From: Megalobrama amblycephala
Lineage: Eukaryota > Chordata > Actinopteri > Cypriniformes > Xenocyprididae
NCBI RefSeq assembly: GCF_018812025.1
Contig: NC_063053.1
Coordinates: 11,823,623-11,887,622, forward strand
Length of the DNA: 64,000 bases
Reading direction: 5' to 3'
A program made the translations under genes and the position numbers. The notes beneath the pieces are model-generated. The model made no database searches. It saw only the letters and a program-made list of their open reading frames with translations, and was not told the origin of the DNA. Positions 47,601-57,708 of the stretch are shown here, piece after piece; position 1 is the stretch's first letter, and each line of letters opens with the position of its first letter.

Positions 47601-50600
47601 TCAAAATTAAAAGAAAAACATTTGAAATATATCAGTCTGTGTGTAATGAATGAATATAATATACAAGTTTCACTTTTTGAATGGAATTAGTGAAATAAAT
47701 CAACTTTTTGATGATATTCTAGTTATATGACCAGCACCTGTATGTTAGGCTGCTGTCACTTTAAGATCTTACACACGGATCCATTATTCTGTTACACGTG
47801 CTTTCTTTCTCACTGTTTACGTTCACTTAAAACATAACTCACTGTGTTTACATGAATACTTGCCAAGACCAGTATTTTTATTGAGGTTTGAAGTACTTTT
47901 GCAACATCAAATGCTATAGTGTAATATAGTGTGAGATAATGTTATGTACATGCAATACAAGTTCATGAATAGGGTCAGTCAACACCCACTGCAATGGCTA
48001 TGGTGTGCATAGCCTGGTACAAAGATGTTTCTGAATGCTTCTTGAAAGCACGCACAAGATTATAGGGGCGATGGATTTCTTTAATGAGGATATACCATCA
48101 GATGTATAATGCGACCCAGTAAACCTTCAGAGCTTTACGGATAATTTATAAGATCACCAGCGCAAACACTAATACAACACAAAGATCTATTACAAATCGG
48201 CAAAGGACTGTCATTTTTGCATCTTGACAAGCTTTTCTGAGAACTCAGAGATAATCTGGTAACGTTGAAAGGGCTTAAACGATAAGACTGCTATATGCTA
48301 TATATGTGTGTGTTTGACTAGAAGGAGCTTATCATCATTATTCATCCGTTTCAACTCAAGAAGATTTTCTTATTCTGCAAAAACGGGTACAATGGCTAGG
48401 GTCTGTGACCTTAAAACCTGTAATTTTGCAACCTGCAATTTGAACATCTTTGCCATGCAAATTTAAAGATATTGGATGCGATGCGACCCCCATAGACAGA
48501 CTTACATGTTCTTGACAGCGATGGCATCCTCTATGTCACCTTTGGCCAGGAGGGCTTTGATGAGGGTATCATATGCAGCAGGGCCGAGCACGATTCTCCT
48601 GCTATCTGCTTCCTTCAGGATGGCATAGGCCTCTAAGGATCAGAAACAAGAATACATATAATCTACCCTACAACATCAGATCACTAGAGATAATAAAGCA
48701 TATAAGCATCCTTTAAAACAACATTCAGCTTCAATTCCTAAGAAAATGAATTGAGATGGAATTTTACTGTAAAGCTACTCTGTAGCAATTTGTATTGTAT
48801 AAAGCACTCTATAAATAAATCTAACTTGACAATCTAAGCAATATTATATTTTATTATATGAATATATTTTTATTGTTATACCCCCTCAAATAATGAAAGA
48901 GAGATGGATATTCTTCAGATATTATCTTTTTTTATTATTTTGCTCACAATTGCGAGTTCACATCTAGCAATTCTGACTTTTTTTCTCAGAAATAAACAAT
49001 TGCGAGTTATAAAGTCAGAATTGCGAAAAAAATAAATTGGCAAAAAAGTCAGGATAAAATCCAATTCTGAGAGAAAAACTAAATTCTGACATTTTCTTGC
49101 AAATTGTGAGTTTATATCTTGCAATTCTGAATTCATAACTCAGAACAGCTAGTTTAGATCTTGTAATTCTGAGAAAAAAAATGGAAAATTGCAAGATTAT
49201 TTCTCAGAATTGCGACTATTTCTGAGAAACGAGAGTTTAGATCTTAGAATTACGAGTTTATTTCACAGAATTGTGAGTTTATATCTTGCAATTCGGACTT
49301 TATAACTTGCAATTGCGAGTTTATATCACAATTCTCAGAAAAAAAAAGTAAGAACTGTGAAATAAAAAGGTGCAATCACTTTTTTTTTTTTTTTTTTTAA
49401 TTCAGTGGCGGAAACAAGCTTCCATACATATCAGATAAAGTAAAACAGTGGAAACTATTATAACTTGGCAAGGCAATTTACAGGCAAACAGACCAAAGCA
49501 ATTACCTGTTTAGAGACAGGTATTGTTACCAAAATAAACAGTTTTGTGAACAGTCAATGCACAGCAAATATGATGCAATACAAACTAAGTTGATTTGTGT
49601 TTTATTACTGTACTGTTGCTTTCCCTTTTTGCTCGCAAACTGTTTTCGGCTCAAGGTTCATTTGTTGTGGCTTCAAGGTACAACACCTTCTTTGCATATA
49701 AAAAAATAAAAATAAAAAATAAATAAATAAATAAATAAATAAAAAATAAAAAATAAAAAAATAAAATAAAATAAAATAAAAAATAAAAAAAATAAAAAAT
49801 AAAAAATAAAATAAAATAAAATAAAATAAAATAAAATAAAATAAAATAAAATAAAATAAAATAAAATAAAATAAAATAAAATAAAATAAAATAGCCTGCC
49901 CTTCTTTCCTTTACTTACGAATATGACGTAAAAAGATTTTGGAAGATGGTTTTATGATGTACTCACTCATTATTTAAAATGTTAATTTTGAACAAAAAAG
50001 TTACAAAGTATAGCTATAAAGAACAAACCTTGAACTTTGCCCCTCTTGCAAAGAGACAGTACTTTGAGTTTGTAGTCCTCAACTGTGGCCTCTTTAGAGG
50101 GTGAAGCAGTGACCCTTTTTGGAGGAGAAGCCGTGAGTCCAGATTCTTCCTCTAAGAATGTCTCAGGATGACCTTTAACCTCCTCAAACCACACCTACAC
50201 ATAAAACAGCCATATCAATACACCATAATGCTTCCCTTAATTCTGGATATTAATTCAAGTTTAATTTAGTCAAGGTTTCCACCCCCTACAGTAATTATCA
50301 GGGAAACAGGATAATAAGAGCTGAATGTATCTGACCAAAGAAAAAGGTCCAAACACTGTAGGGCACTGGCTTTTTAACTGCTTTTTTTTTTCAGGACTCA
50401 GATTTTACATTGGGCATTGAGTGTGTTCTTTTACCTCAGGCACCTCAAACGGCACCTCCTGGTTATTGTTTTTGAGGATATCAGCAAGCAAACGCAGTGT
50501 TCTTTCTCTTGGAGCCAAATTCTCCTCTTGCATTTTCATCCAGGTTGCCTCAGCCTTACGCCAGTCATTGGTTTCCTCTGACAAGAAAAAAGAAAACAGT

Positions 50601-53600
50601 GTCATCATAATGCTCATCCACTCTTTGGAATCTCAGGTCCAACACACAATACTTACTGCAGAGGCGGAGCAAATAGTGGTACATGTCATCTCTGTCACAC
50701 TCAAACAGCTTGACCGTCATGTCTACCATGTTCTGAAGAGGCTCCATCTGGGGAAGAAAGATTCAAACAGTGATACACACTCTATTGATCAATAGCAAAT
50801 CAGTTTCTCAGAGAAAACGGCAGGGAAACACTGACCTGCTGGGCTGAGATACATTTTTCTGCAAACCACTGCAGACGGGTCGCTCGTGCCCTTAGACCAG
50901 GAGTCTGCTCATGGTAAAAAAAATGTATCAGATCTCAAATTAAACAATCTCAGATCACAAACACACACACTCTCAGATGTCTAAATTTGCATTGTCTCTC
51001 CTCTTGGAGGATATTGTACCAGCAGCATCCAAACGGAATTACTCTCCTACAAATCAGCCTCCAGGCTAAGTTCAAAATCTCTCCAGCCTTCCTCAAGCCT
51101 AATCTGCTTAGCAAATAAGACCAAAATTAAACCGCTACACAGTCATAGTCTTTTTTTTTTTTCTTTGCAGGAGCGGCCCCTGGGCCTGATGCATAAAGCC
51201 CCGTGGGGCAAATCTTCCCTTAAGTAAATCCAGGATGATGAGCACCCCCACCCTACAATCTTCCTATATAGGAGAGCAAATCAACACACACTCACATCAA
51301 TTTGACCCAAACACACACACACACTTTCTCTCTCTTATTGCACAGCCAATACCCAAAAGAACATCTAGGTCAGATGATTAAGAAAATCTGGAGTCTGAAG
51401 CAACATAAACATGTAAAGACATACAGTGACAGATGACGTACTGCAGTGAAATATATTCTTTACACAACACAGGCACATGGACACTAAAATATTATCTAAT
51501 ATATTAAATATAAACTATACAATTTGAGAAAAGGAAATCAAGATATTAGCCATATTTAATTAATATAAATAGCAAATAAAGCAAGCTAATAATCAGCTTC
51601 TTAAACAATTTTCTGTCATTTCTAGCTCAGTAAGACTGATCATTTTCTACATCCTGTAGCCAGAAGTACATTTTTTGCCAAAAAAAAAAAATATCACACA
51701 TATCAAAGTGTATCATATTTATAGCCTTCACAAAGTTACAGTAAACAAAAACTCCCCATTTATTCAGACCTTTGAGCAAAAACACCTATTATCATGCTGA
51801 AGATGTCATCATTCTCTCAAACACAGGTCACACACTCAGAAACACTCACACACAATGTGACCATCATTTTAATTACACCAAAACCTTAACCAGCATTTCG
51901 CTTAATTACCACCATTATTAATAATCTGACAATTATAGACAGCACAATCTCCTGACCAGCACTCCATCACTGCACTTAAAGTTTCTATTAGAGAGTGGAG
52001 TAGAGCTCTGTGTCTGCTAATGCTACTTAGATATCAGTGTTTTTAATTATCCAGCTCTGGATGGAAGAGAGGCCATGTGGAAAACGCTCCACAGAATGAG
52101 AGGGGCTTTTGACCCGTCAAGCACAAGGATGCTCAACGAGCCACCATTAAACACTAACTTTTAGAGAGTTTATAGTGGAGGAACTTCAGAGGTATAAAAC
52201 TATTGTAGCTACCAGGTGTATAAAGATATCGCTGAGGGCTTTGTTTTCAGTGACTGACGGCAAATATCAAGAGAAGATCTAGACTAGGACCCTACAGTTT
52301 AAATGATTTACAATATTTACTCAATTTATTTAAATTAAATCAAAACTTTCCAAAAGGACAAAATGAAGAGTTTATATTGAGCACAAATTGGCTAAAAATG
52401 TATACATTACCAACAGTGCCTTATCATTTTCTAGTAAAATACCGCATGATGTGGTACAATAGCAGCCAATCAGAACAAACTTTGTTTAATATTTATATGA
52501 AGCTGGCATTTGGACCAATCAGATTTTACATCTTGTCACAGCTGCTTAGACAAAAATTTTGATATGCATGGAAAAGACGCCTCTAGATCAACGTCAATAT
52601 GAATAAAATACCAGAGTGGTTATTGTATGGTTGTTATATTGTTGTTAACTAAAACCATTTAAAAAAAAAAAAGTTTCAGTAACTCAAAGCTGAAAAAATT
52701 TTATAACTTAAAAATTAGAAACTGAAAAAAAAAAAAAAAAAAATGTAAGTCGAAGTACTAAAATAAATCAAAATGGAAATTAAAATAAATTAAAGCTATA
52801 AAAAAAAAAAAATATTAAAAAGGACAAGTCCAAAGGCAAAGCACATAAAACTACTAAAACTAACGAAAAAGAAAATGGAAAATATAAAAATAAAAGCTAA
52901 TTTAAAATTCTAATAAATAATATAATAGTATTTAAATAATACTCAAATTAAAATACTTCACCTAGACAATCTATCGGTCTATCAATACTACAAATCAGTC
53001 CAGCTAAGAACATGAAAAAACATTTCAGTGTGTGCAAACTGACTTTTCTTTAAATATTCAAGCATTTTTGTGTATATTAGTTAAAAAAAAAAAAAAAAAA
53101 AAAAAGACAAGGGCTATCTAAATTGTGCCTTATATGAGTCACGCAACATGAATGATTTTAAACTCATTTTACATCAGCCTAAGATGATATAAGAACGGTA
53201 CTGGATTAGCATGTTTCCAAAAAAAAAAAAAAAATGCTTTAAGAGGGATTTTAACTTGTATCCTAAATTAACCTCTCAAAACAATGAAAGCTGCAAGTCA
53301 AATCTGCTTGAGATCGCTGTATCCTGAGGTGACCATCGATAGCTTTTCGGCTAAAGTAATGTCCCAGAGGAATTGTTATGATCCAGTGTATATATGACAA
53401 ATGGAGCCAAATGGCATGCTTTAGATTTGCGGACACTCTGATCATTGTCTGGAGAAGGGATATTTTCTTAGTTAAAAGCCCCTGACTGATGGACACGTAA
53501 TATCCAAAGCTCAGGCTTATTTTTCTTCCATACAGACAATGATACAACAGAATTAGCACAGCTAAGGGTTTGTGGAAGACAGACGCAGAGATGAGGTTGG

Positions 53601-56600
53601 AAAAATAAAACGACACGGAAAGGTAAAACAGCCTCATACAAAGAGTATGCATGATAAACCAGCAGGAAGTGGCTTGACTAGTCCTGACATTCCGCCGCAC
53701 TCCCACATGGCAGCACTGAGGGAGTTGAGTGGCGTCGTATTAGAGCGGTTGGCTAATTGAACATCTAAATGGCTTTGTCAGAGCTGTTTCGCAGTGGAAG
53801 TGTAGACTCCCGAGACGCTGTCTTCTGAAAGAACAAGACAGAACACAGCCTAAAGATATCCCCGAAGACCCATCCTGGACGAAGCGTTCAAAACACGTCA
53901 AGCGTCTCAAAATCAGTTACGTCCCGGACAGAGCGTTCGCTGAAATGCCTGACATGAGAACAGAGATGCACAGTCTCTCCAGACAATTAAAGGCATCTAC
54001 ACATGCTGAAAACTTCACAGTACTGAGACAAGATGAGAAGTTTTGCTGCTAGTCGTACTTTGAGCCAATGCTCTTCTCATTCAATAAAGACCGGGACAGT
54101 GTGAGCGCTATAGCTTACTTTTTCTCCACCACATGTACACAAATTTTGCCTTTCAAAATTAAACCTTTTTAAAGGTTCAGCTAGGTAAAATTATCTAGGT
54201 GTTGGGCATAGATTATGTTTTGATTGGAAGAATTTGTTGAAAATTACAAACCAATTATAATGTATTCCATAATTTTCCTGCTATTACTGCAAAATTTGTC
54301 AGAAAATAAAACATATTTCCTGAAAAAACGGGTGAGGAGATGTGTGAACAGTGTTAGGCACGTTACTTTAAAAAGTAAGTTAGTTACAGTTACTTCTCAC
54401 AAATAGTAACGGAGTTAGTAACAGAGTTACATAATTATAAAAGTAACTAATTACCAGGGAAAGTAACTATTGCGTTACTTTAAAAAAAATAAAATATATC
54501 AAATAATTTGGAATCCCCTAATATTAAATATAAGATTAAAAATAAATTATTCTTGTTCCGACTCATGATCCGCTCTTGCTCACGACATGAAATTTATCTA
54601 AACTGTACTACGTGTTGGTAGCCATTAAAGAAAACGTAGTTTCATATTTATGTTTAAATAGTCCTATGTTATGTTTTAAATTCATTTATTTGATTATGAA
54701 AAGTGAACAGAATGAGTAAGATGTATCATAAGATGCGCAATATATCGGGAGAAATGGAGTGGGTCAGACAAGCCTTTCTTTAAAGTGAATTTCGTTTTGT
54801 AAAAATTTTATCTTAATTTTAATCAGTGTTTCTTCAACCAATTGCCTGGATTTAATAAATAAGAAGCAAATATAGCAGAAAATATAATCATGACAGAGGC
54901 GCCGGCGCGATCACTGGCGCGTGAACCGGAGCACGTCTAGGCTAAATGAACCGAAACTCAGCGGCTGCTTGCCTCACAAACATGAAAAAAAATATCTATA
55001 GAAAGCTTGAAATATCCACTTTAACGAAAACGAAATAATTAAAAACGAAAAGAAATAGGCTACTCTGATTATGCATTCTCTCTCTCTAGGTGCGTCCTAT
55101 ATGCGGAAATGATGAGAGTCAGCAATGTCAACTTCATCTTTTCAGCCGACACTGATTCAGAAAACGTTTATTAATAAACAATTAAAATGTCTCCTTGCTG
55201 TTTTTGTCACATTCATAATCATTACTTTTGGCGGTTCCGGTTCTTTATGGCAAGCTTTATGCGTTCGCTTGAGTACTATATAGCCTATATTAAATGCTCA
55301 TTATTATGGTTTATTCTCTCCAGTATTTCAGAAATTAAATTAATATAAATGTGATTAGTCAAATAATGGCTTAAATGAAATACTACTAGTCGACTAGAAA
55401 AAAACTTATTTCACATAGGCTATTTTCGATCCAGCATGTCACAAAGGGTGTTCTGGTTTGAGCTCGCGCTCCGCTCGCATGCTCATAGACACACACATAC
55501 AGAGCATCGAACATTATTATCAGTTTAAAATTATATTTGAGTATGACTAACCCCAACACACACCAGAGAAAACACTTTGCAGGTCATATGGCTGAGAGAG
55601 AGCCAACTTGGATGAAAACTGCTTCAGTGAGCTCAGTTATAGTAACGCAGCATTTTTGTCAGTAATGGTAACGGCGTTGTAACGGGAGAAAAAGTAATTC
55701 GTTTGATTACTCGTTACTGAAAAAGTAACGCCGTTAGTAACGCTGTTTATTTATAATGCCGTTATTTCCATCACTGTGTGTGAATACGAAAAAAAATAAT
55801 ATACAATATTATATATTTAAAAATAAATTAATAAAATTAAATAGTAAATGTAAAAATATATATTTAAAAACAGAAATGTATTATAAATTAAATATGAGAA
55901 GTTTAAAATTCAAAAAAATTGAGAAACAAATATTAAATTAGTATGAAAGAGACATCTCAGTTTTGCTCATCTTACTTTGCTGTCAACTTTTCTCATCATT
56001 TTCTGCTTTCAAATGAGAATGGTTTTATCATGCCAAAGCCTTGTAATGACAATTAATAATAATAAAAGCAATTGGCATGAGTGCATTGATTCAATATAGC
56101 GACAAAAACAATATCACAATACATCCCAGTAAGCTGTTTCCAAAACGAGTGGTCTTTGTAGTTGTCGTTTTCTCCTTCAGTCACACAAACTCTCATCCTC
56201 TGAAAAAACATTGTACCTATTGTCTTGCATGAATGGCATTAGTATGGCTTTGAAGCCAATCTAATTTAAAAGTGGAAATATCAGTGTGGCAGTAATTAAA
56301 GCTGTTAATAGCTGTGTGGTTTGAACACAATAACAGTAGTCCCACCTCGATGATTTTGCGTGCCTCCTTGTAGCGGCCCGTTTGCAGGAACGCAAAGTAA
56401 AGGTCGTAGAGCATCATCATCTCACCCCGCTCCTGACTCAAAAACTCCATGACTGTTAAATGAAAGAGAGAGATGGGAAGGTGAAGAAACGATCACATTT
56501 GAGTACTCTTATTAAAGTTAATCTATCAACCTTAAGCATAGTAAATGTCTTCAAAAGAGTGCTTTCAGCAGTCAAACATTTCATTTAATCACACTTCATC

Positions 56601-57540
56601 AGTCAGATGTAAGTGTATGCGAAAAATAGAAACTTCCCACGTTCAGTATGTGTGAATTACAAGTAAAGTGCTGAGTATGTTTGTGTATCTAGTCTTGGTT
56701 TTCTGATTCCTTTTGCACATGTGCAGACACAGTTATGTCCAAATACACTGATACTGTTGATTCAGTTGTTAAAATTTTAGCAATATTATTTTTTTAGATT
56801 TATTATTTGGTAGTGCAGCTTTGTAAAATATTCAATAAATAACTACCATTCTTACATATACTATTCCTACATCTCTCTAATATTGACAGTATTGCTTGAA
56901 TGCAGTCAGATTTAACAGATACCTTGTGAAAATTGCCCATTTCAGATCTCTCTATTGGCACTCAATGACATACAGATCTGGACTCATTGCTTGCCACTTC
57001 AGAATAGTCCAGAGAAACCACAGCAACACAAAGAGGGTGAACTCATGCAGGTATATGTACGTTTACATCTATGAATGAGTTTGCCATGGCACATGCAGAG
57101 TGCTGGGTCATCGGGGCCGTAAAGTGGCCCTCCACCGTAGAGGTCTCACTACCTTAACACTTCAAATCCACTCACCCCCAACACACAAAGCACTTAACCC
57201 GTCCACTAACCCCGACAAAGACAGAGACTATTGAAACCACCATCATCTAGGTTGTCCAACCTGCCCTTTAGTGGGTGGCACTCTTGAAAACACAGAACAC
57301 ACACTTTCTACATATGACCATCTGAACAGACAGCAGACAGACATAGACAAACTACTTGTGACTAACAAGTGACAGAGAAATTAATGGGCTGTATGTGTAA
57401 GTGGGTGTTACACACCTTTCTGTAAAAGCACGGCATCTCCTTTTTCCACCAGGCTGCAGATGAGGTCATGGATTTTGGGCATTTGGTTGTATTGTTTATG
57501 ACACTCCACGACAGCATCGAATGCACCCGCAAAGTTCCCA
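29256..57540 (-). CDS. lrpprc: Leucine-rich PPR-motif protein, C-terminal part
   Basis: LRPPRC binds and stabilises mitochondrial mRNAs with SLIRP; loss causes cytochrome oxidase deficiency in humans. Fifteen exons join in frame to about 580 codons ending at a TAA: 57416-57540, 56346-56452, 50836-50904, 50657-50747, 50435-50577, 50029-50194, 48506-48632, 44209-44297, 43883-44084, 39523-39653, 38895-39010, 36380-36454, 36153-36237, 33619-33761, 29256-29327. Characteristic segments that match the family as I recall it are [47 protein letters not shown] and [17 protein letters not shown]. The pattern is repeated helical pairs of about 35 residues (PPR-like), with no catalytic site. All junctions are GT-AG, though the exon at 50029 uses an unusual GTTTGT donor. 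The 5' half of the gene lies beyond the right edge. The gene converges on abcg8, as in mammals. Confidence 0.95.
30206..31119 (-). mobile_element. TIR element family B, intact, TTAA-flanked
   Basis: The best-preserved copy, inverted relative to those at 5159 and 20964. Both ends read AGGTGCC inward from TTAA (30202-30205 and 31120-31123). 914 bp. Lies in the last lrpprc intron. No transposase frame. Confidence 0.88.
31140..31583. mobile_element. MITE family A copy in the last lrpprc intron
   Basis: From TACTGTGCAAAAGGTTTTAGTC to ACAAACTTGTGAACAGTAGTG, with the family's shared GCATCATTACTCCAGCCTTC interior. Degenerate. Confidence 0.75.
31793..32340 (-). pseudogene. Tc1/mariner-like transposase fragment
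   Basis: The minus-strand frame at 31843-32052 encodes [21 protein letters not shown], the helix-turn-helix DNA-binding start of a Tc1/mariner-type transposase, followed by [14 protein letters not shown] from the second helical region. The frame then stops, and no DDE catalytic core follows. Upstream (32127-32226) it is interrupted by a ~100-bp palindrome with GCATACTATCC ends, and beyond that is a TIR-like CACTTTATTAGGTACACCTGG. It is a dead 5' fragment, not a host gene. Confidence 0.7.
32127..32226. repeat. Short palindromic MITE inserted in the transposase fossil
   Basis: TGCATCCCAATGTGCATACT at the left is mirrored by AGTATGCATATTGAGACGCA at the right, with a further inner inverted pair around CTATTTAGG. 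About 100 bp, non-coding. Confidence 0.75.
34214..34796. mobile_element. TIR element family E (GGGTTAGTTCACCC ends)
   Basis: The left end GGGTTAGTTCACCCAAAAATG and right end TTTTTTGGTGAACTAACC are inverted. The subterminal CGTTCATCTTCAGAACACAA / TTGTGTTCTGAAGATGAACG blocks are inverted too. Related copies lie at 37378-37955, 39848-40208 and 42463-43626. Non-coding; the 62-aa frame at its right end is part of the repeat. Confidence 0.85.
35048..35638. repeat. GATA/GAAC compound microsatellite, ~590 bp
   Basis: An array of (GATA) with many GAAC, GAAT and GACC variant units, becoming pure (GATA)n over the last ~70 bp. The 152-aa Tyr/Leu/Ser/Ile-rich frame on the minus strand (35027-35485) is a by-product of the 4-bp unit and not a gene. 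Confidence 0.97.
35640..36108. mobile_element. MITE family A copy adjoining the GATA array
   Basis: ACTACCGGGTCGGCAAGA at the left to CCTTTTGAACAGTAGTG at the right, with the common interior (TCATTACTCCAGTCTTCAGT). The microsatellite abuts its left end. Lies in the lrpprc intron between the exons at 33619 and 36153. Confidence 0.75.
37378..37955. mobile_element. Family E copy, degenerate
   Basis: GGGACAGTTCACAAAAAAG at the left and TTTTTGGATAAACTATGC at the right are decayed family E ends. The subterminal ATTTGTGCTTCCAAGATGAACG is also recognisable. Confidence 0.65.
39848..40208. mobile_element. Family E copy, left end rearranged
   Basis: The right half (AATTTGTGTTCCGAAGATTAAC ... TTTGGGTGAACTAACCC) is well preserved. 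The left end shows GGGTTAG twice within AGCTTAAAGGGTTAGT units, suggesting slippage or partial deletion. Confidence 0.65.
41990..42148. mobile_element. MITE family A fragment
   Basis: Only the terminal ~160 bp remain (ATTTCAAAATATTACAG ... GCAGCCTTGGTGAGC ... CACACTTTTGAACTGTAGAG). Confidence 0.65.
42463..43626. mobile_element. Family E element split by a Harbinger-like insertion
   Basis: GGGTTAGTTCACCCAAAAATG at the left and TTTTTGGGTGAACGAACCC at the right. The body is cut at ...GAACTGTTTTA by a 690-bp element and resumes at TTAAATATGTTTTTAGTACC, which is contiguous in the copy at 39848. Confidence 0.85.
42738..43427. mobile_element. Harbinger-like TIR element with TTA target duplication
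   Basis: Terminal repeats GGGTGCGTTCACACTTG and CAAGTGTGAATGCACCC are flanked by TTA on both sides (42735-42737 and 43428-43430). Removing the element restores the uninterrupted family E sequence. The 3-bp TTA duplication is typical of PIF/Harbinger elements. Short frames inside show no transposase. Confidence 0.82.
45444..46331. mobile_element. hAT-like non-autonomous element nested in the Tc1 element
   Basis: Terminal repeats TAGGGCTGGACGA and TCGTCCAGCCCTA are flanked by an exact 8-bp duplication GACTGATA (45436-45443 and 46332-46339). The 8-bp target and TAGGG-type ends are hAT features. 888 bp. Short frames inside (45850-46144, minus) show no transposase similarity. Confidence 0.9.
46550..47458 (+). 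pseudogene. Tc1 transposase pseudogene
   Basis: Starts [20 protein letters not shown] with a paired-type helix-turn-helix ([17 protein letters not shown]). It is broken by a TAG at 46733-46735 with a frame change, by an in-frame TGA at 46911-46913, and by a deletion of roughly 90 bp near 47300 that removes the region of the third catalytic residue. The first catalytic Asp survives in MFSDESKF (about 46992), but the second position is Tyr in [10 protein letters not shown] (47262-47264). The end ...AVIQAK is recognisable. The enzyme is inactive. Confidence 0.88.
48935..49360. repeat. Degenerate tandem repeat of AATTGCGAGTTTATATC-like units
   Basis: A ~20-24-bp unit (AATTGCGAGTTTATATCTTGC, CAATTCTGACTTTATAACT, ATTCTGAGAAAAA) is repeated many times in both orientations over about 420 bp. 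It produces spurious short frames such as 48915-49136 (minus). Confidence 0.8.
49700..49893. repeat. (AAAAT)n-rich microsatellite
   Basis: AAAAT/AAAT units over about 190 bp, with a pure AAAAT array in the right half. It precedes the lrpprc exon at 50029. Confidence 0.95.
52650..53110. repeat. A-rich dispersed repeat tract
   Basis: Several A runs of 12-24 separated by AACTAAAA and AATAAAA modules. Similar tracts are at 20150-20590 and 61930-61990. Low complexity; no gene. Confidence 0.7.
54349..55776. mobile_element. hAT-like element with 8-bp target duplication
   Basis: Begins CAGTGTTAGGCACGTTACT and ends GGAAATAACGGC...-type inverse (ATTTCCATCACTG), flanked by an exact 8-bp duplication TGTGTGAA (54341-54348 and 55777-55784). 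The subterminal regions are packed with AGTAACG/CGTTACT modules. 1428 bp with no transposase frame. It sits in the 5.4-kb lrpprc intron between the exons at 50836 and 56346. Confidence 0.88.
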
Positions 57541-57595
57541 CTGCAGAAGAACATGACATATTACACCAAAACCGTATAAAGCATGCGTCATTTTC

Positions 57596-57708
<113 letters not shown>

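Larger units (their letters stand above)
45333..47740 (+). mobile_element. Tc1-like transposon, interrupted by a hAT-like element
   Basis: Ends CAGGTGCTGGTCATATAA and TTATATGACCAGCACCTG are inverted, and TA flanks both sides (45331-45332 and 47741-47742). The terminal repeats extend about 200 bp each (through ATCAAAAAGTTGATTTATTT). Without the nested insertion it is about 1.5 kb, the usual Tc1 size, and carries a decayed transposase. It lies in the lrpprc intron between the exons at 44209 and 48506. Confidence 0.92.

Noticed and set aside
48935..49360. CRISPR-like spaced repeats
   Set aside because: Units are degenerate, vary in orientation and have no unique spacers; this is a eukaryotic tandem repeat.
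51150..51190. Strong poly-T plus TTTGCAG acceptor on the plus strand
   Set aside because: No coding frame follows and no plus-strand gene is expected here; a chance acceptor.
53263..53706. 147-aa minus-strand frame in an lrpprc intron
   Set aside because: No recognisable domain and no flanking splice logic; it lies between two exons whose frame joins without it.
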